DNA of 33,842 bases, from the NCBI GenBank assembly GCA_051453625.1, contig JBOZIK010000001.1:194480261-194514102 (forward strand), in the 5' to 3' direction. The position numbers were made by a program, and so were the translations under genes. The DNA is from Welwitschia mirabilis (taxonomy: Eukaryota > Gnetophyta > Gnetopsida > Welwitschiales). This document shows positions 1 through 12,831 of this stretch, in pieces (the stretch's first letter is position 1; every line of letters begins with the position of its first letter). A model generated the notes under the pieces. It saw only the letters and a program-made list of their open reading frames with translations, was not told where the DNA came from and ran no database searches.

Positions 1-1812
1 CAAGTTTAATTATTGTCTTGTAGAGCTTCCCCTTCAGTTTACTTGGAATTCTCTTGTTACATAGAATACATGATTTTAATTTAGTTTGTTACCTTATTGT
101 CTATCCCTCCATCCATTTGCAAGATTAATATTAAGTAGTAAATTTGGTTCCTTTATACTAATTCTAGGTCTTAAATATGAAACTAGATAAGGTATATGTT
201 ACAAAACAAGCAACAAATGTATACTTCATACTTACATAAGATCCTTTTTACTATTTTATAACAGAAGATTCATTTAATAGATAATTTTTATGCAAGGGCT
301 TACTTGAGGTTATTATTGCTATGATCTTTGTAATAGATTGATCTAAAACCATGCAATTCTTTGTTGTGATGTTTACAAAAGTAAGGATATAACTCACCAA
401 ATTAAAAGAAGTTAATAGAAACTTCTACTAGGGTTTAGAGAATTTTTATTCTTCATGTGTTATTTTGGTTTGGTCCATGTAGAAGGTATGATAGAATTTG
501 ATATCCTTCTATGACTTCTATTGAATACCTTATTATTAGTAATCAACTCATAACTTTAGATTTGAGCTTGTGGCCAATTCTCGTATATCTACTATAATAG
601 CAGTTACTTTAAAGTTCATTGGTATGAACTTACAACAAAAGTGTAATGTAGCAAAAGAATAGAAGCAAGAAACTTTGGAATGAAAAATATTCACTTTTTC
701 ATTAACCTCCAATAATAGAGCTTACTTCAATTTATAAGCAAATACATGCTAAAATGGAATTGAATTTAACTAGTAAGGATGAGAAATAACAAATAGAAAA
801 GAATCAAATAAGGAAAGGTTCCTTAGTTAATAACTACCTGAACTAAAATGAAGATTGAAATGACACATTTATAACATTAATGTAAGGAGGACTTTAGGTG
901 CACAGATGATATGACAAGGCAACAATGTAATTTGACTTAACTTACCAAATAAAATTGACTAGAAAAATGATCAAGATGATGTCACATGTCACAAGCATAT
1001 TGGATGAAACAAAATGAAGTAAAACACTAAGGTCGAATAATATTATTCTAACCTAAAGGATAGAACTGTGATACGCAACCTTTAACACTTGCATATATAT
1101 ATTTTCTAAGATATGAATGTCTAAATCCCTTCAACATATGATCTTATAATTATACATTATCAAGGGCTTCATATAACCATTATATGAATGCCATCTAAAA
1201 GGTGTAGTAGTAGCCTTCCCTTCAACTTTATATGTCACTTTGTACATTACAAGAAATTAATAAACACTCCAATACATTTTTATTTGGTAAGGTTCTCTTT
1301 GGAAATATTATCAAAATATTCAATAGTTCTCCTATGGCTACCTTCAATAGTTCTATACTAGGCAGACATATCTACAATTAGCACTTACTATGCTCTAGTC
1401 TTTTTTAAGATTTAGGCTTAAGAAAAAGCCCATTCACTTCTCTTCTTTTTAGAGATATCTGAAATCTGACACACTATGAGGAAAGAAAACATATAATCAA
1501 ATTAGGTGTTAAGCCTACAAATTTCATCTCCCATACCAGTTCTTCCAATTTAAATTTTAATTCATTGAATGATCTTTTAAGGGTGTTTCAAAAGGTAATA
1601 TTTAGCTTTATTCTAAACAACTACACATTGAAACAAACCTTCTAGGTTTTGTTTTCCCATCCTAGAAAACTTGGTATAACCTACAATTAAGGATACTTAT
1701 ATGAATATGTTTCTTTCATCACCTTAGCTTCTCCCACAAAAACAAAATTTAAGAAGATAATGTAGAAATAATATCAAAGAAGAAAACCTTGTATGAGTAG
1801 TTGTCTAATTAA
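1..1812. other. AT-rich intergenic DNA, no recognisable gene
   Basis: I see no reading frame of convincing length and no retroelement protein motif on either strand. The sequence is AT-rich with very few CpG dinucleotides, like the rest of the left third of the window. It is probably very old decayed transposon DNA, but no family can be named by eye. Confidence 0.5.
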
Positions 1813-1876
1813 AAGGAGGAAGTGGGGGATCAATGGGAGGCAGGGAAGAGGGGAGGGAGGGGGAGAGAGAGAAATA
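1813..1876 (+). repeat. G-rich purine tract with G-quadruplex potential
   Basis: An almost pure purine run rich in GGG, GGGG and GGGGG blocks separated by one to five bases, then a short GA repeat. At 1835-1863 there are at least four G-runs of three or more with loops under seven bases, which meets the usual G-quadruplex pattern on the + strand. It stands out sharply from the surrounding AT-rich DNA. A small reading frame crosses it on the other strand, but that looks like low-complexity sequence rather than a gene. Confidence 0.7.
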
Positions 1877-2650
1877 AAAAATATCTTAAATTCTTTAAAG
1901 CTTTACAAGAAAGCGAAATCTTTGAATACAAGATTAACCATGCATTTATACATTCATGAAGCTTAACATTTGAGGTTGTTGGCTTAAGATAGAGTATATC
2001 CTCTGTAAGTGGTATGTCAGTTTTTTTCTCCATGATAAGAGGTCTCCTTCATTTCAATATGCACATGAGTTTAGTAGTTGAAAAAAGAAGGAAATTATCA
2101 TTTTGATGTTCAACTAAGCAATTGAAAGCGGAAATTCTTACTTTAATATTATGTGTAAGAACTATAAATTATTTCTTAAGAATAAAATCATGATTTATAA
2201 TAAATTTGATAAAATCATAAGTTATAACCAACTGTAGTATCTTTAAATAACTTCTTAAATTCTTTAAATAGTGTTTGGCTTCATAAATTACACTAAACAA
2301 TACAAGGATAAGAGGATTACAATGGTCATATATGCTCATGTGATCTAGGAATTCTCTCTTCTTAATCATTTTTGTAAAGAATTTATTTTGACTTACGTTG
2401 CAAAAATGTTCTCGAGTAGGCACTTTTATTATAAGAATAATAACTATTCAAAGAAATTTCACATATTTATAGTCACATTCATTTATGAAATATAAGAATA
2501 TTCATTTCTAAGTTAATATAGAATTCATTTAACTATTTCAAAACTTAGTAATGATTATTAGTAAATTATTTACTTGGAAATCTTTGAGATAATTTATTAA
2601 TTAGTATTATTGATCATTTTTTGATGTATACTATGTTTATATACCCATAC
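1877..2650. other. AT-rich intergenic DNA, no recognisable gene
   Basis: Only short chance reading frames on the - strand, with no family motif. Nothing else is visible here. Confidence 0.45.
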
Positions 2651-2842
2651 TAGAAATGTCAAACTCAAAATTTTAATGGTCATACCTTCTCCTTAGGAGC
2701 ATATCCATCACAATTACCCAAATAAATGATTTAGTTATCCTAATGCCTCACAGTATGCCAATCAAGCCATCTAAGGGTTTAAACCCATGACCTCCTAAAT
2801 GGAGAACAAGTGTTTCACTGTTTGACTACCATCTCATTGGCA
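2651..2842 (-). mobile_element. tRNA-derived SINE, copy 1
   Basis: This roughly 190-base segment, read on the - strand, begins with a tRNA-like head and ends with an AT-rich body shared with three other places in the window (2944-3114, 15184-15502, 15833-16030). The head carries a perfectly palindromic B-box-like stretch, gggtttaaaccc at 2775-2786, matching the core of the RNA polymerase III internal promoter (GGTTCRANNCC). A degraded A box lies nearer the 5' end. The body includes a conserved block around CCTAAGGRGAAGGTATGA on the - strand. Boundaries are set by where similarity to the other copies fades. No target-site duplication was found. Confidence 0.7.
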
Positions 2843-2943
2843 TATGTTTATCTTTTTATATGTAATAATAAAGTTAGTAGTAGATCTTAAAAGGAAAAGT
2901 TTTCATAGAAACATAGTCCTCGTATCCACAAATACTAATAATT

Positions 2944-3114
2944 ACTAATGTGATGGTAGTCTAAGTGGTGGAGTATTTATTTTCCATCTAGGAAGTTTTG
3001 GGTTGAACCTTTGGATGCTTTACTTGGAACAGTATAAGGTCTTAGGTGTAGTTAAACTAGTGGTTTAGGTGATTGTGGTGGCTGCACTCCTATGAAAACC
3101 TATGATTATCAATA
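2944..3114 (+). mobile_element. tRNA-derived SINE, copy 2 (inverted relative to copy 1)
   Basis: Same family as copy 1 in the opposite orientation, about 100 bases away. It has the best A box of the four: TAGTCTAAGTGG at 2957-2968 fits the TRGYNNARNNGG consensus exactly. A B-box-like GGGTTGAACC follows at the expected tRNA-like spacing. The shared body continues to about 3114. With copy 1 it forms an inverted pair that could fold as a hairpin if transcribed together. Confidence 0.7.
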
Positions 3115-6100
3115 GATAAATGGAGTGAAGGCTACCACATGATACTTGAGGAAAGAATAAGGGGTCTCAAGAAGGTTTTCTTAAAAGATACCATCTATAT
3201 TAAAGTTATTACTTTTATATAAAAGATGGATAAGTAATGTACAGGTTTGATCACATTTTGTTCTAAATAATTGCTAAACGTTTTCATTATTATATATGGA
3301 TCTGTTTAGTGATAGAATGTTGTGTCCACATATGCTACAAGTGCAATGTTCACAATTAGTTAAAGATAATTCTTTAAAAAGAGAGGATAATATTTCATAG
3401 TCTACCATCTAGCTCAGGTTGATGGAATTAAGCTAACATCAGCAACATTATGAGTCATTTAAGATACATAAGTTGTGATATGTTGCATTGAGTTTGTGAG
3501 TCAATTATTGCTTTACAAACAAATTATGACATTGACAATCCTGTGACATTATGTGTTTTATGAGGGAAAATGGTTATTATTACTTTTCATTAATCCACAA
3601 GATCTTGTCACATCTAATGATGTGATGAATAATACATATTTATTATACCCTATAATAATAGCATAGACTCAAGGATCATCTAGTTTTTTTGATTCCTAGA
3701 AAAGATTTATAGTCTTGCATGTAAAGCTTGACACTATATACTAGTAAGATAGTTTGATGTTTAACATGAAACTTATGATGTATATGTTAGTGACATAAAA
3801 TAACCCACTAGAAGTGCATTTTCTTATCATATGATGTATATTATCCTTGGAATGTGGTTTTTATATGAGTTATTTATGGAAAAATATAGTATTTCCATCA
3901 ATGTTCATGATGAAATACTAATATATTTTAAGAATCCATTGACATTAGAGGATCCTAGTGTAATTGAGTAGTGTATTTTGTAAAAAGAGATAAACTAGGA
4001 CTTCATGATGCCATCTTAGGCTAAGTATCTATGTAGTGGAGAAGAAAGCCCTAAGAGCACTAACAATGGATCATGAATAGTAGGGTTTTTTAATGAAGAA
4101 ATGAGAGGACATTTGGTTCTTCATCCAACTTAATAATAATTTCTTTTTCAAAAAATCATGAATACCCAGAATTACAACATTCGATTCCCTTCATTTTCTT
4201 TTTAAAGAAAGTTAATTCATAGGAGACTGTATCATACTCACTGGGATTAATGGTTTTATTGGCTAGGTGAAACCTATGAGTGGCCCTTACTGACTTGGGA
4301 GTTGACCAGCAAATAGCTCGTTACATAAGATAATGAAAAGTACCAACTAATACATAATTATTATTGTCAATCCTTTATAATAATAAGGCACCTAAATTTT
4401 TTGGCATCAATGACGAGTAATATTTATCATGTTTATAAGACTAAACTTATTTCTTTCATCATGTGAGATTAAATTTCCCTCATGTATGTGCACTTAAAGA
4501 GATCATGTGTAGTTAATAAAAGCATCGATTCATAAATTCTATTTATTATTATATGAATCTAATGAATAAATATTATAAACTCTTTTGCAATGTTTGTTAG
4601 ATCTAAGAAAATAAAGAAACAAAATAACTACACAAAAATGTCAGAAATCATGTACCTTGTATCAAGGATGAAGAAGATTAAGTTAGATAAAATCTACACA
4701 CTCTTTCTATTTTGCTTTCATTGAATTTCTACATTTTGAAAAACATGTATTTCTTTGATATGATTATTGCATCCATTATTAGGATACCTTATAAGTTAAC
4801 CCCATTTATATGAAAAAAGGCTAGAATGATGGTAATAATGATTATCAAGATACCATATAGTTAACTTTTAGTAATTTCAACAAAAAAGATAAGATATTCT
4901 TCCCTTCTAAAGGATAGCTTGGTTTCTTGTTTTTCTTCATAATAGAAATGAGCTAGCTGGTATTTAAACGAATGTCCTTGTTTATTTGCAACATAAAAAA
5001 CTTGCCTATTTTAATTTTTTTTTTCATTCCACCTTTTTTAATATGAAATCATACACCTTATGATCTAGAAATTTTATTTTTTTCAACATTCTTATTAAAG
5101 TGTTATGAGTATGAAATCTTTAAGAAAGAATATTGTTATAATTTAGGATTTTTATTTGTGTGTTTTCAAAAAAATTGTAAGACTTTCCAATATTAAAAGT
5201 AATATGATCAAATTATTTAAAGCAACTTCTTAAGACTAATGCAATAGTTAGTACTTTATCAAGTAATTTTTTTTAAATACAAAAAATACCATTGATGATA
5301 TCTTGTACTTTAGTGAGAAATTAATCTACAACTTCTAAACCTATTAGCATAAGAAATTGAAATTTTTTTTAACCCCTTAAATCTAGAAAAATTAATGTTG
5401 TTATTTATTCAATATATGTAGCTCTCAATTTGTTCTAAGTATCCTTGAAATACACATGTTTGAAAATATTTTCAAATAATTTTCTACCCAAGCCACTTTG
5501 AATGATAAATAATGCCTTTGCATTTGATTATTCAACTTGATGATTAGTTATTATCCATATCATTTAAAAATCTCTAACTGCTACTTAAAACTAAGATCCA
5601 AGAAAAGTAGTTCGTAGATAGAACTATACAAGATCAATACATAATTAAGAGTCTATATTAAAATCGACATGGCTACACACTTAAAGACAACTACTATGAG
5701 AGCATTGCTAATAATAGAAAACACAAAAATGATAACCAACACTAACTAATATATACAAGTTAATAATCTATCTTAAGAATCAAATTTAAGACCTATAAAC
5801 CTATGGCTTATGGACTTGTAATCTATTTAGTTTATGCATCAATATAGTTAAAGTATGAAAAAATTAGATCATTAAATCCAAGTTGTTCTATGATCTCCTA
5901 GTAAGATTTAAAGTTTTAGATGTTAAATATGTAAAAACTTATTTTACATATAACATTAACTATTTGTAAAGAATGATACGAAGTTACAAATGTTTTTCCC
6001 TATAGCTAGATGGTTAATATTTTAATATGTGTTATATATGCAAGACTAGACATTAACTACATGAATATTGTTTACTTAATATATATGAAAAAGGTTAACC

Positions 6101-7200
6101 TCACTTAGTAAAATAACATAATTTTAGCACTTAAAGTTAACTAAGATTTAGGTTTTATAAAACCTTATATTATAAGTATATACTTATAAAATGGTTCTTC
6201 ATGTAAGCATATAGATGAACTAAGGAATTATATTTCTTTAATGTTTAGAAATGGATTTCAAACTAAAAAAACTTATATAAAATTAATTATCAACAAAAGG
6301 AAGTACATAAATTTCCATTCACTATTGAAAGAAATTATGCTTTATTTAAAAAAAAGATATTCATAACTTTGTCAAAGTTTCAATCTAATATCCAAAAATT
6401 AATTTTCTAGTCAAAACCATATGGAAAATGGCATTTCATTTTTGTACTAGACATTCAAATTAAATGGATAAAGGAAAAATTATAGATACGTCACAACATA
6501 ATTTGCATGCATGGATTCAAGATCTCATACTTAGAAGGTTGAGAAAATTAGATGCATGAGATAACTAATTTTTTAAACATGCTTTGTTAATACATTCTTA
6601 TTTATTTATTTATTTTGTTTGAATTACAACCTTCTTAGTTTTCAATGCGACCAGCACAAAGAATTATGTTGCCAGTAATTCATACAAATAAGCAAAACAA
6701 TTTAGTCTTGTATTCTAAACTTGTAATTAACTATCTAGTCCATTACTTGTAAAACATCATATATTAATTATAAAGAATCACACAACTCTTTAAGTGACTT
6801 ATCACATATAATAAATACTTGAATTCATCACTCAAGTATGCATGAAAATGTATTACCTATAGATTTAAATGTTCTATCATTGTGCTTTGTATGACTAATT
6901 ATTTTCACTACAAACATCACTTCGACTTTGCACTCTTTCTATTATTTTTATACTTTTACTTGTGTATAATGTTCATATTATTAAATTATAAAAGACGATA
7001 ATAATTTGTCATTTCCACAATGGTGTTCCTATTACATGTGTCATAAATTTTATAAATAAAATTTGTAACATGAAAAAGTCATTAACAATTAAATGAGAAA
7101 GTAGACCAAATGACTATTATGTTTTGAAAAGGAACTGTAAGTGTTCTACAAAGTGACTATGAGTGTTGTGCAACAAAAATTCATAGTTATACCTTTTTAT
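3115..7200. other. AT-rich intergenic DNA, no recognisable gene
   Basis: Four kilobases with no usable reading frame and no motif I can assign on either strand. A short (TTTA)n run lies at about 6597-6615. CpG is almost absent. It is likely decayed transposon DNA too old to classify by eye. Confidence 0.45.
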
Positions 7201-7428
7201 TAGTCTTTTATGTTAGGATTAAGGCTTGCCATGAGTGACCCACCTGCCTGTTCGCCTCTTTCTATAGGTAATGGTGCAACTAGCAATTCATCTACTAACT
7301 TCATTCTTCCTTTTGGCATTTTTAAATCTATTTCTAGAGACTATGCTTCTCATTTTATTTTTCTTCAAATAGTTGATATTTTTCCTTTCAATATTTAAAT
7401 GTTTACATAAGTATAACATTCCCTTCAT

Positions 7429-7888
7429 TTGATGGATTTTGAAATTTCCCATGCTAGATATTATTCTTCTAAGTTTGTTCTTGTCAAATTCTTAGAGTCC
7501 CCGATGGTGGAGAAAGCTTTTTCACTTAATATTTTCTTAACTCAACTTGTAATCTTATTTGCTCCTGCATGGGCATTTAATTTTAACATAAATAACCTCA
7601 CTCACAATTTTATTCCCCACTATAATAAGCTTTCCAATTTTCCCTTGATCTTTTATTTTGTAGGAAATAGAGATTGTTCAAAGGATTGGTAATATTTCAT
7701 TAGAGACTTATTTTGATGTAATGACTTCTATTTTTGGAATTTCTATGTTGAAGTTAGCCTTCAAAATTAGAAGTGTTCACTCACCCTTGAAGTAAGCGAT
7801 AAAATTTTCACCCAAAATGTGGGTTATTTTTTTCCTTCCAAATTCTTATAGCTATTGCCATCATGAAGGCCATCCAATTTCTGCTTGT
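7429..7888 (+). pseudogene. LINE ORF1 remnant with CCHC zinc knuckle
   Basis: ORF1 of plant LINEs encodes a nucleic-acid-binding protein with an N-terminal domain of the DUF4283 type and a CCHC zinc knuckle. Here a + strand frame reads SKFVLVKFL early on, in the style of that N-terminal domain. A CX2CX4HX4C spacing is kept at 7847-7888, reading YSYCHHEGHPISAC, where the first cysteine is replaced by tyrosine (TGT to TAT, a G-to-A change). Stops and frame changes between the two parts make it non-functional. Placement just upstream of the endonuclease supports the assignment. Confidence 0.7.
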
Positions 7889-8433
7889 TAATTTTGAGCT
7901 AGGAATAAATACTTAAATGAACTTTAACAAAAATTCTCTATGCTTGTGTGTAATTTTTAGCCTCCTCCTCGTGTTTTTATGGTGAAGACTTTAAAAGGTC
8001 CTTCTAACATTTCTTGAAAATCTATATTTTTTTCCCTTTTCATTAGACACAATCTTCTCCTTCATAATTTGTTGTGTCTCTTAAGTAGTCACAAACTCCT
8101 CCTTCATTAGCGAATGAGAAAATCCCTTTATAGTAACATTTTGTTTCTTCTATTAGATAATAGTCTCTTATTTTTTCCTCTGCAATTCTTTCTTTAGGTT
8201 ATCTTTCACATTTAGAAAATAGCAAGAGTTTTGAAGATGTGACTAAGAAAAATCAAGTCAAAGATTCATTAACTAAATCTTACTAATCCATTCCTTTAGA
8301 CTCCTTTAATTTAAATTCTCTAATTTATATAGATAATCCTTTCATGGTCTTTTCAAATGTTATCAATGTTGAAACTTTAGTTATCAATCTTTTAAGGGAT
8401 GGTTCAAATAAAACCCCTTCACTATTACATGAT

Positions 8434-9156
8434 ATTTTATCTTAGAATGTTAGAGATCTTAATACTAGAATTTGGTGTAAATAGGCTAGAGATTTCATAT
8501 TTAGCATTAATATTACTTTTAACTTTATCCTTTTTTAGGAAGTTAATATCTCTTCTTAGGATCTATCTTTTTCAGTACATTAGTTTCTATCTCATTCGAC
8601 AATCCTCGCTACACATTATAAACATGGGAAAGGTGGGGTGGTTATTCTTTGTTTGTTTTAGTAAAAAGACAAGCTCTTTTGGTCTAGTTCTAACTCATAA
8701 CATAGAGTCATTAGGGAAATGTTTTCTTCCTCTTTTGTCACTTTTGGAATTTGCTCAATCTATGCTCTAAATGGATCTAAGGAGCTTTCTAAGCTATAAT
8801 GTAAGAAATTTTATTCTGTTCCTTCTATTCCATGGTTATTTGAAGGATATTTCAATATGACAAAATTTTATAATTATAAATTTTGTGGCTTTCCTACCTT
8901 ATTTCATTCCTAATCATGAATCCTAATGGTGGTTTAACTTCAAAGGAAACTTTTTCTGGATAGACATGGATGGTGATCATTCTAGTTCTATTCTTCAAAG
9001 TGTTCTTGAAGTAACTGTCGTCTATGATAAGCCCATATCCTTAATCATCTTAACAAGTCTTATTTTTCTACTCTTTCTTTTTGGCAAGCTGATTCATTTG
9101 TTTTTGTTCATCATCATGCAAATTTAATAGACCATTTTCCCATTCAAATTAAAGTT
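8434..9156 (+). pseudogene. LINE apurinic endonuclease domain remnant
   Basis: The domain nicks target DNA to prime reverse transcription. Its usual first strand, W-N-V-R-G-L-N, appears at 8434-8463 as ILS*NVRDLN, with the tryptophan codon now TAG. The GGDFN catalytic motif is seen at 8830-8859 as PWLFEGYFNM, so glycine and the catalytic aspartate are replaced. The terminal S-D-H-x-P-I motif is at 9130-9156 as DHFPIQIKV. Order and spacing match the family. Several stops and frame changes lie between. Confidence 0.8.
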
Positions 9157-9639
9157 AGGATCATTGATAGTCCTTCTAAATGTCCTCTATTTAGATTGCA
9201 TGATAGCTATTTTTTTGCTCCAACTTCTTAAACTATTTTATGTAATCCTTTAAATGTAAATCCTAAGGCCTCAAGTCAATTATAATGAATTCAATGATTA
9301 CATATAACCACATGTCATGTGTGAAATTTTGCTACATGTTATGGTTAGGGAGTAGTTTCTCATGCAAGACGAGAATATAATAAAATTCAATTTGTGATTC
9401 AAAACTTATTTGATAAGTTGCTTCATGATCCTTCTAATTCACAACTTCACATTAATTTAGCTACTATCAAATTAGCTTTTTAGAAATGAGATGTTATTAA
9501 AAGTCAACTTGCTTGGTTAAATATTCAAGATGAAAAACTGTAAGGAGTTTTTTAAATATTTAAATGGTTCCTATCTTATGAATTCATTAGGTCAACTTAA
9601 TGTTAATGATGCTACTACTACCAATCTAAATACTTTTCT

Positions 9640-11100
9640 CTCTTAATTGAGAGATCATTTTATTACTTTTTTTAATGCTACTCCTGTGGATAGTTCTCTT
9701 TTTGAAGAGGCTACTACTTTGTATTCCACTTCAGTTACTCTAATTATGTTTCAAATGTGGGAAACTAATATTTATTTAGTAGAATTGGAACAAGCTTACT
9801 TTGCAAGGAATAATGAAAAAGCTCTAGGATGTAAGGGATTTCCATTTGAAATTTTAAAACTCATTAGGATCTTATTGGTAGTAATCATTTTTAGGTTATG
9901 CAAGAGGCTATTCATATAAGATCTATGAGACTATAATTAAATCAAGGATTACTTAAATTCTTTCCAAATTAGATAATCTAACTCAGATCTATAATTGAAA
10001 ACCCATTATACTCTCCAATGTTATTTACAAAATGTGGGTAAAGTGCTTATCTTTTTGTTTAAAGCAGAGTCTTCTATATATTATCTCCCCTTAACAAACA
10101 AGTTTTGTTTATGGTAGATATATCCTAACTAGTGTAGTAGCATCCTAGGAAGATCTTTAATGGACTAAGGATACTCATCAATATTTTTTTTAACTTAAAG
10201 TTGATTCTACTAAGGCCTATGATAAAATTAAATGGGTTTTCATTATTTAGATTATGGTTACTCTTAGTTTTGATCCAAACTTTTTACATATGATAGGTTG
10301 TTTATTTGCCGACACTAATGCTCAGATTGCTACTAATTTGGGAGTTAATTCTTCTTATTATACTCATTGATCTATAAGGCAAGGATGTACTTTATAAAAT
10401 TATTTGTTTATTATAGTAGTGAATTTCTTTTGTCATTAGCTTTAATGTGATGTTCATCATAAAGATATTAGAGGGATGATCCTCTCTAATCCTAGTCATC
10501 ATCTTCTAAATATGTATTTTATAGATAACTCCTTTTTACTTGTCCATAATATACCTAAAAACCTTCATTGCCTTCTCTTTTGAGTGGAACAATACTGTAC
10601 TTGTTTTGGTCTACCATTAATTAATCTAAATCTTTAGTTTACAGCTTCATTATTAATTATTAACATCTTCCAAATAAAGAGTGGATTCTAGCATTTGATC
10701 ATGACATTATTAAAATTTTGGAAATTCCTTTAGTTTTGAATATTATTCATTATTTCTTTGAAATAAAGTCCTTCTTCAGGTCCAAAATAAAATGGAAAAA
10801 TAGAAGTTCAAATATTCACTTTCACAGGCAAGTATATGGCTTGTAAATCCATTTTTTCTTCCACTCATGTTTATTACTTTTATTATTAAGCTTCTTCTTA
10901 CACTACCTATAAAAAATTGGAAAGATTATTTCAAAATCTTATGGTGTCTTTCAAAGATTCTTAAAAAGGATTTTATCGATTTGCATGGGATATAGATACT
11001 CTACCAAAGAAACAAGATGAATTAAGCTTTCCAAGCTTTTCAAGTAAGGGATTATTTAGAGTTGCAAAATCATTATTTATTTATCTTGACTCCTCAGATA
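9640..11100 (+). pseudogene. LINE reverse transcriptase remnant
   Basis: An open stretch from 9647 reads into NNEKALGCKGFPFEILK, the counterpart of the K-x-P-G-x-D-G-F motif of LINE reverse transcriptases. The next blocks follow in order near 10.1-10.4 kb: ILTSVVAS*EDL, then KVDSTKAYDKIKW, then SIRQGCTL (family: RQGCPLSP). The catalytic F/Y-A-D-D box is FIDNS at 10518-10532, so the second aspartate is lost. Downstream pieces near 10.97 kb resemble the end of the domain. Frames change repeatedly, so the enzyme is inactive. Confidence 0.85.
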
Positions 11101-12448
11101 TTATTGACCAGCTTCTTTAGCTCTATTTAGTATAAGCTTTCCCCAAGCATAAACCATTTTGGAAGGGTATTCATTTTATTATCTAGATTTTTTTCACCTC
11201 ATAGAGTTACACTTCCATGAACACATATTTTTAACAGCATTTAGAGAACATGGTAAATATTATACAAATATATTGATTAAAACAATATTAATATCCACCC
11301 AACTTTACTTTTTAAGCTCTATCCATGATAACTTCCTTTTTCTCTAGCTCCTATTGCTCTTATGAAATAAGGCTTTCTACTCTCTAGTTTTAAAAAGTTG
11401 TGATTTCTCTTAATTATCTTTATCTTGGAGATCAATGGGTATCTTGGAAGTTATTTCAGTATCTTTATTGTAATTTGTCTAGCATGCAAATTTTTCTCTT
11501 CAAGATATTTGCAATTTTCTTTGTTAGCATCTACATTTAGATGAACATTTGAAAAGGCTTTTCAAGGGGTTACGCTAGAAAACAGGCTTCACAATGTTAT
11601 CATTTAAGCCACGCATTCCATTTTAATTACTTCATAATTTAATAATAAGTTTTAATTGCTCTAACAGAGGTTAGTATAAATAGGAGTCTAATAGTTTTGG
11701 ACGAACATTTATTGGAATCTTTGATAACTCCCCATGCTTCCTAAAATTAAACATTTCATTTAGTATTTTCTTTCATTATGGTTTACCCATTGGTAGATGG
11801 CTTCAGTATATTGTCATCTGTAATCCTCTTTGCCTTAATGTGGACACATAGATGATTTTATTCATGTCTTTTGGAATTACCCTTTTTACCAAGAATACTT
11901 AGATTTAAACATGTAATGTCCTTTCCAATATTTAAATTTATGTAGATTTGGTATTCTTTGGGTCTTTGCCTAACACTACTAAATATTTCAATTTCATTGA
12001 AGGATTATTTAACCTATTATTCTATATTAGATTTGGAAGCAAAGGTGCAACCTACTTTTTTAAAGTAATGTATCTTCTAATGTGCATATTTTGTCCATTA
12101 AAGAGAAGACAAATACTTATACACAATGTTTATTTTTAGTTTCATGATCAAATGGATAAGATCCAACTTGAGGTTGATATCCTCATGCAACTTTTAAATC
12201 TTTGATGTAATGGATTGTATACCACTTATTCTTCTTATGGCGCATGATGCCTAATTTTTATCTCTATTTTGTCTCTAGTTCCTTTTTCTTTTTTTTTTTC
12301 ATTTTATAATATGTTGACTTTTTAAGGTTTTTGGTACCTTTTTATGTACTGCTTTTATATCTTAATTTAATAAAAGTCTTTTTGGGAATCAACACCATCC
12401 CCCCCAATCCCTCAACATATGATAGATGCTAAAGAGATTAAGTTTAGT

Positions 12449-12831
12449 TGTAATGATTATATTTAAAATCTAAATTTTTTATATGAAAAGATTATATTTA
12501 AAAGAAATAGATCAAAAATTATTAACTAAAAATAAATTATTATCTTTAGTTTACTAAAATCACTTATCTATAAGGAAAAAAGATATACTTGAAGATGATA
12601 TGAATGAATTAAACAAGTAAGAACGAAAACTTAGAAAGAACATAAATTATATGAATGGTCATGTGATTAATCAATCAAGGATTAAAACTTATTAATAATA
12701 AAAAATAATAAGGTAATTATAATTTTTAAAACTAATCCTTATAATTATGATACTTGGATTCATCATGGACTTCAATGTCCCATAGAATGGAATTAATGAA
12801 ATTTTATCTCAGGGATGTTGTTTCTCTAACA
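12449..12831 (-). repeat. 3' LTR of copia-1
   Basis: On the + strand it begins TGTAATGATT and ends TCTCTAACA, so on the element strand it starts TGTTAGAG and ends in CA, the usual copia LTR ends. It aligns along its length with 14723-15083, for example in the block about tatgaatggt...atcaatcaagg and again at ttggattcatca near 12757. It directly follows the LINE 3' end. Confidence 0.75.

Larger units (their letters stand above)
7200..12400 (+). mobile_element. Decayed plant LINE (non-LTR retrotransposon), near full length
   Basis: Traces of the whole LINE protein order can be read in shifting + strand frames. An ORF1-like region (about 7.43-7.9 kb) ends in a zinc knuckle. The apurinic endonuclease starts near 8434 and ends near 9156. 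Reverse transcriptase runs from about 9.75 to 10.6 kb. A C-terminal stretch with a zf-RVT-like context reaches roughly 12.1 kb. The 3' end has an AATAAA-like signal near 12369 (taataaaagtc). About 5.2 kb fits the usual plant LINE length. Stops and frameshifts are frequent, so it is dead. The 5' end is uncertain and no target-site duplication was identified. Confidence 0.85.

Noticed and set aside
1830-2033. Small - strand frame rich in Pro, Leu and Phe
   Set aside because: The proline/leucine-rich end is just the G-rich tract read on the opposite strand; no family motif.
2169-2423. 84-codon - strand frame
   Set aside because: No recognisable motif, AT-driven composition, no supporting context; frames of this size are expected by chance.
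5391-5580. Possible copia gag-like wording on the - strand
   Set aside because: Only vague resemblance; no two landmark motifs in order.
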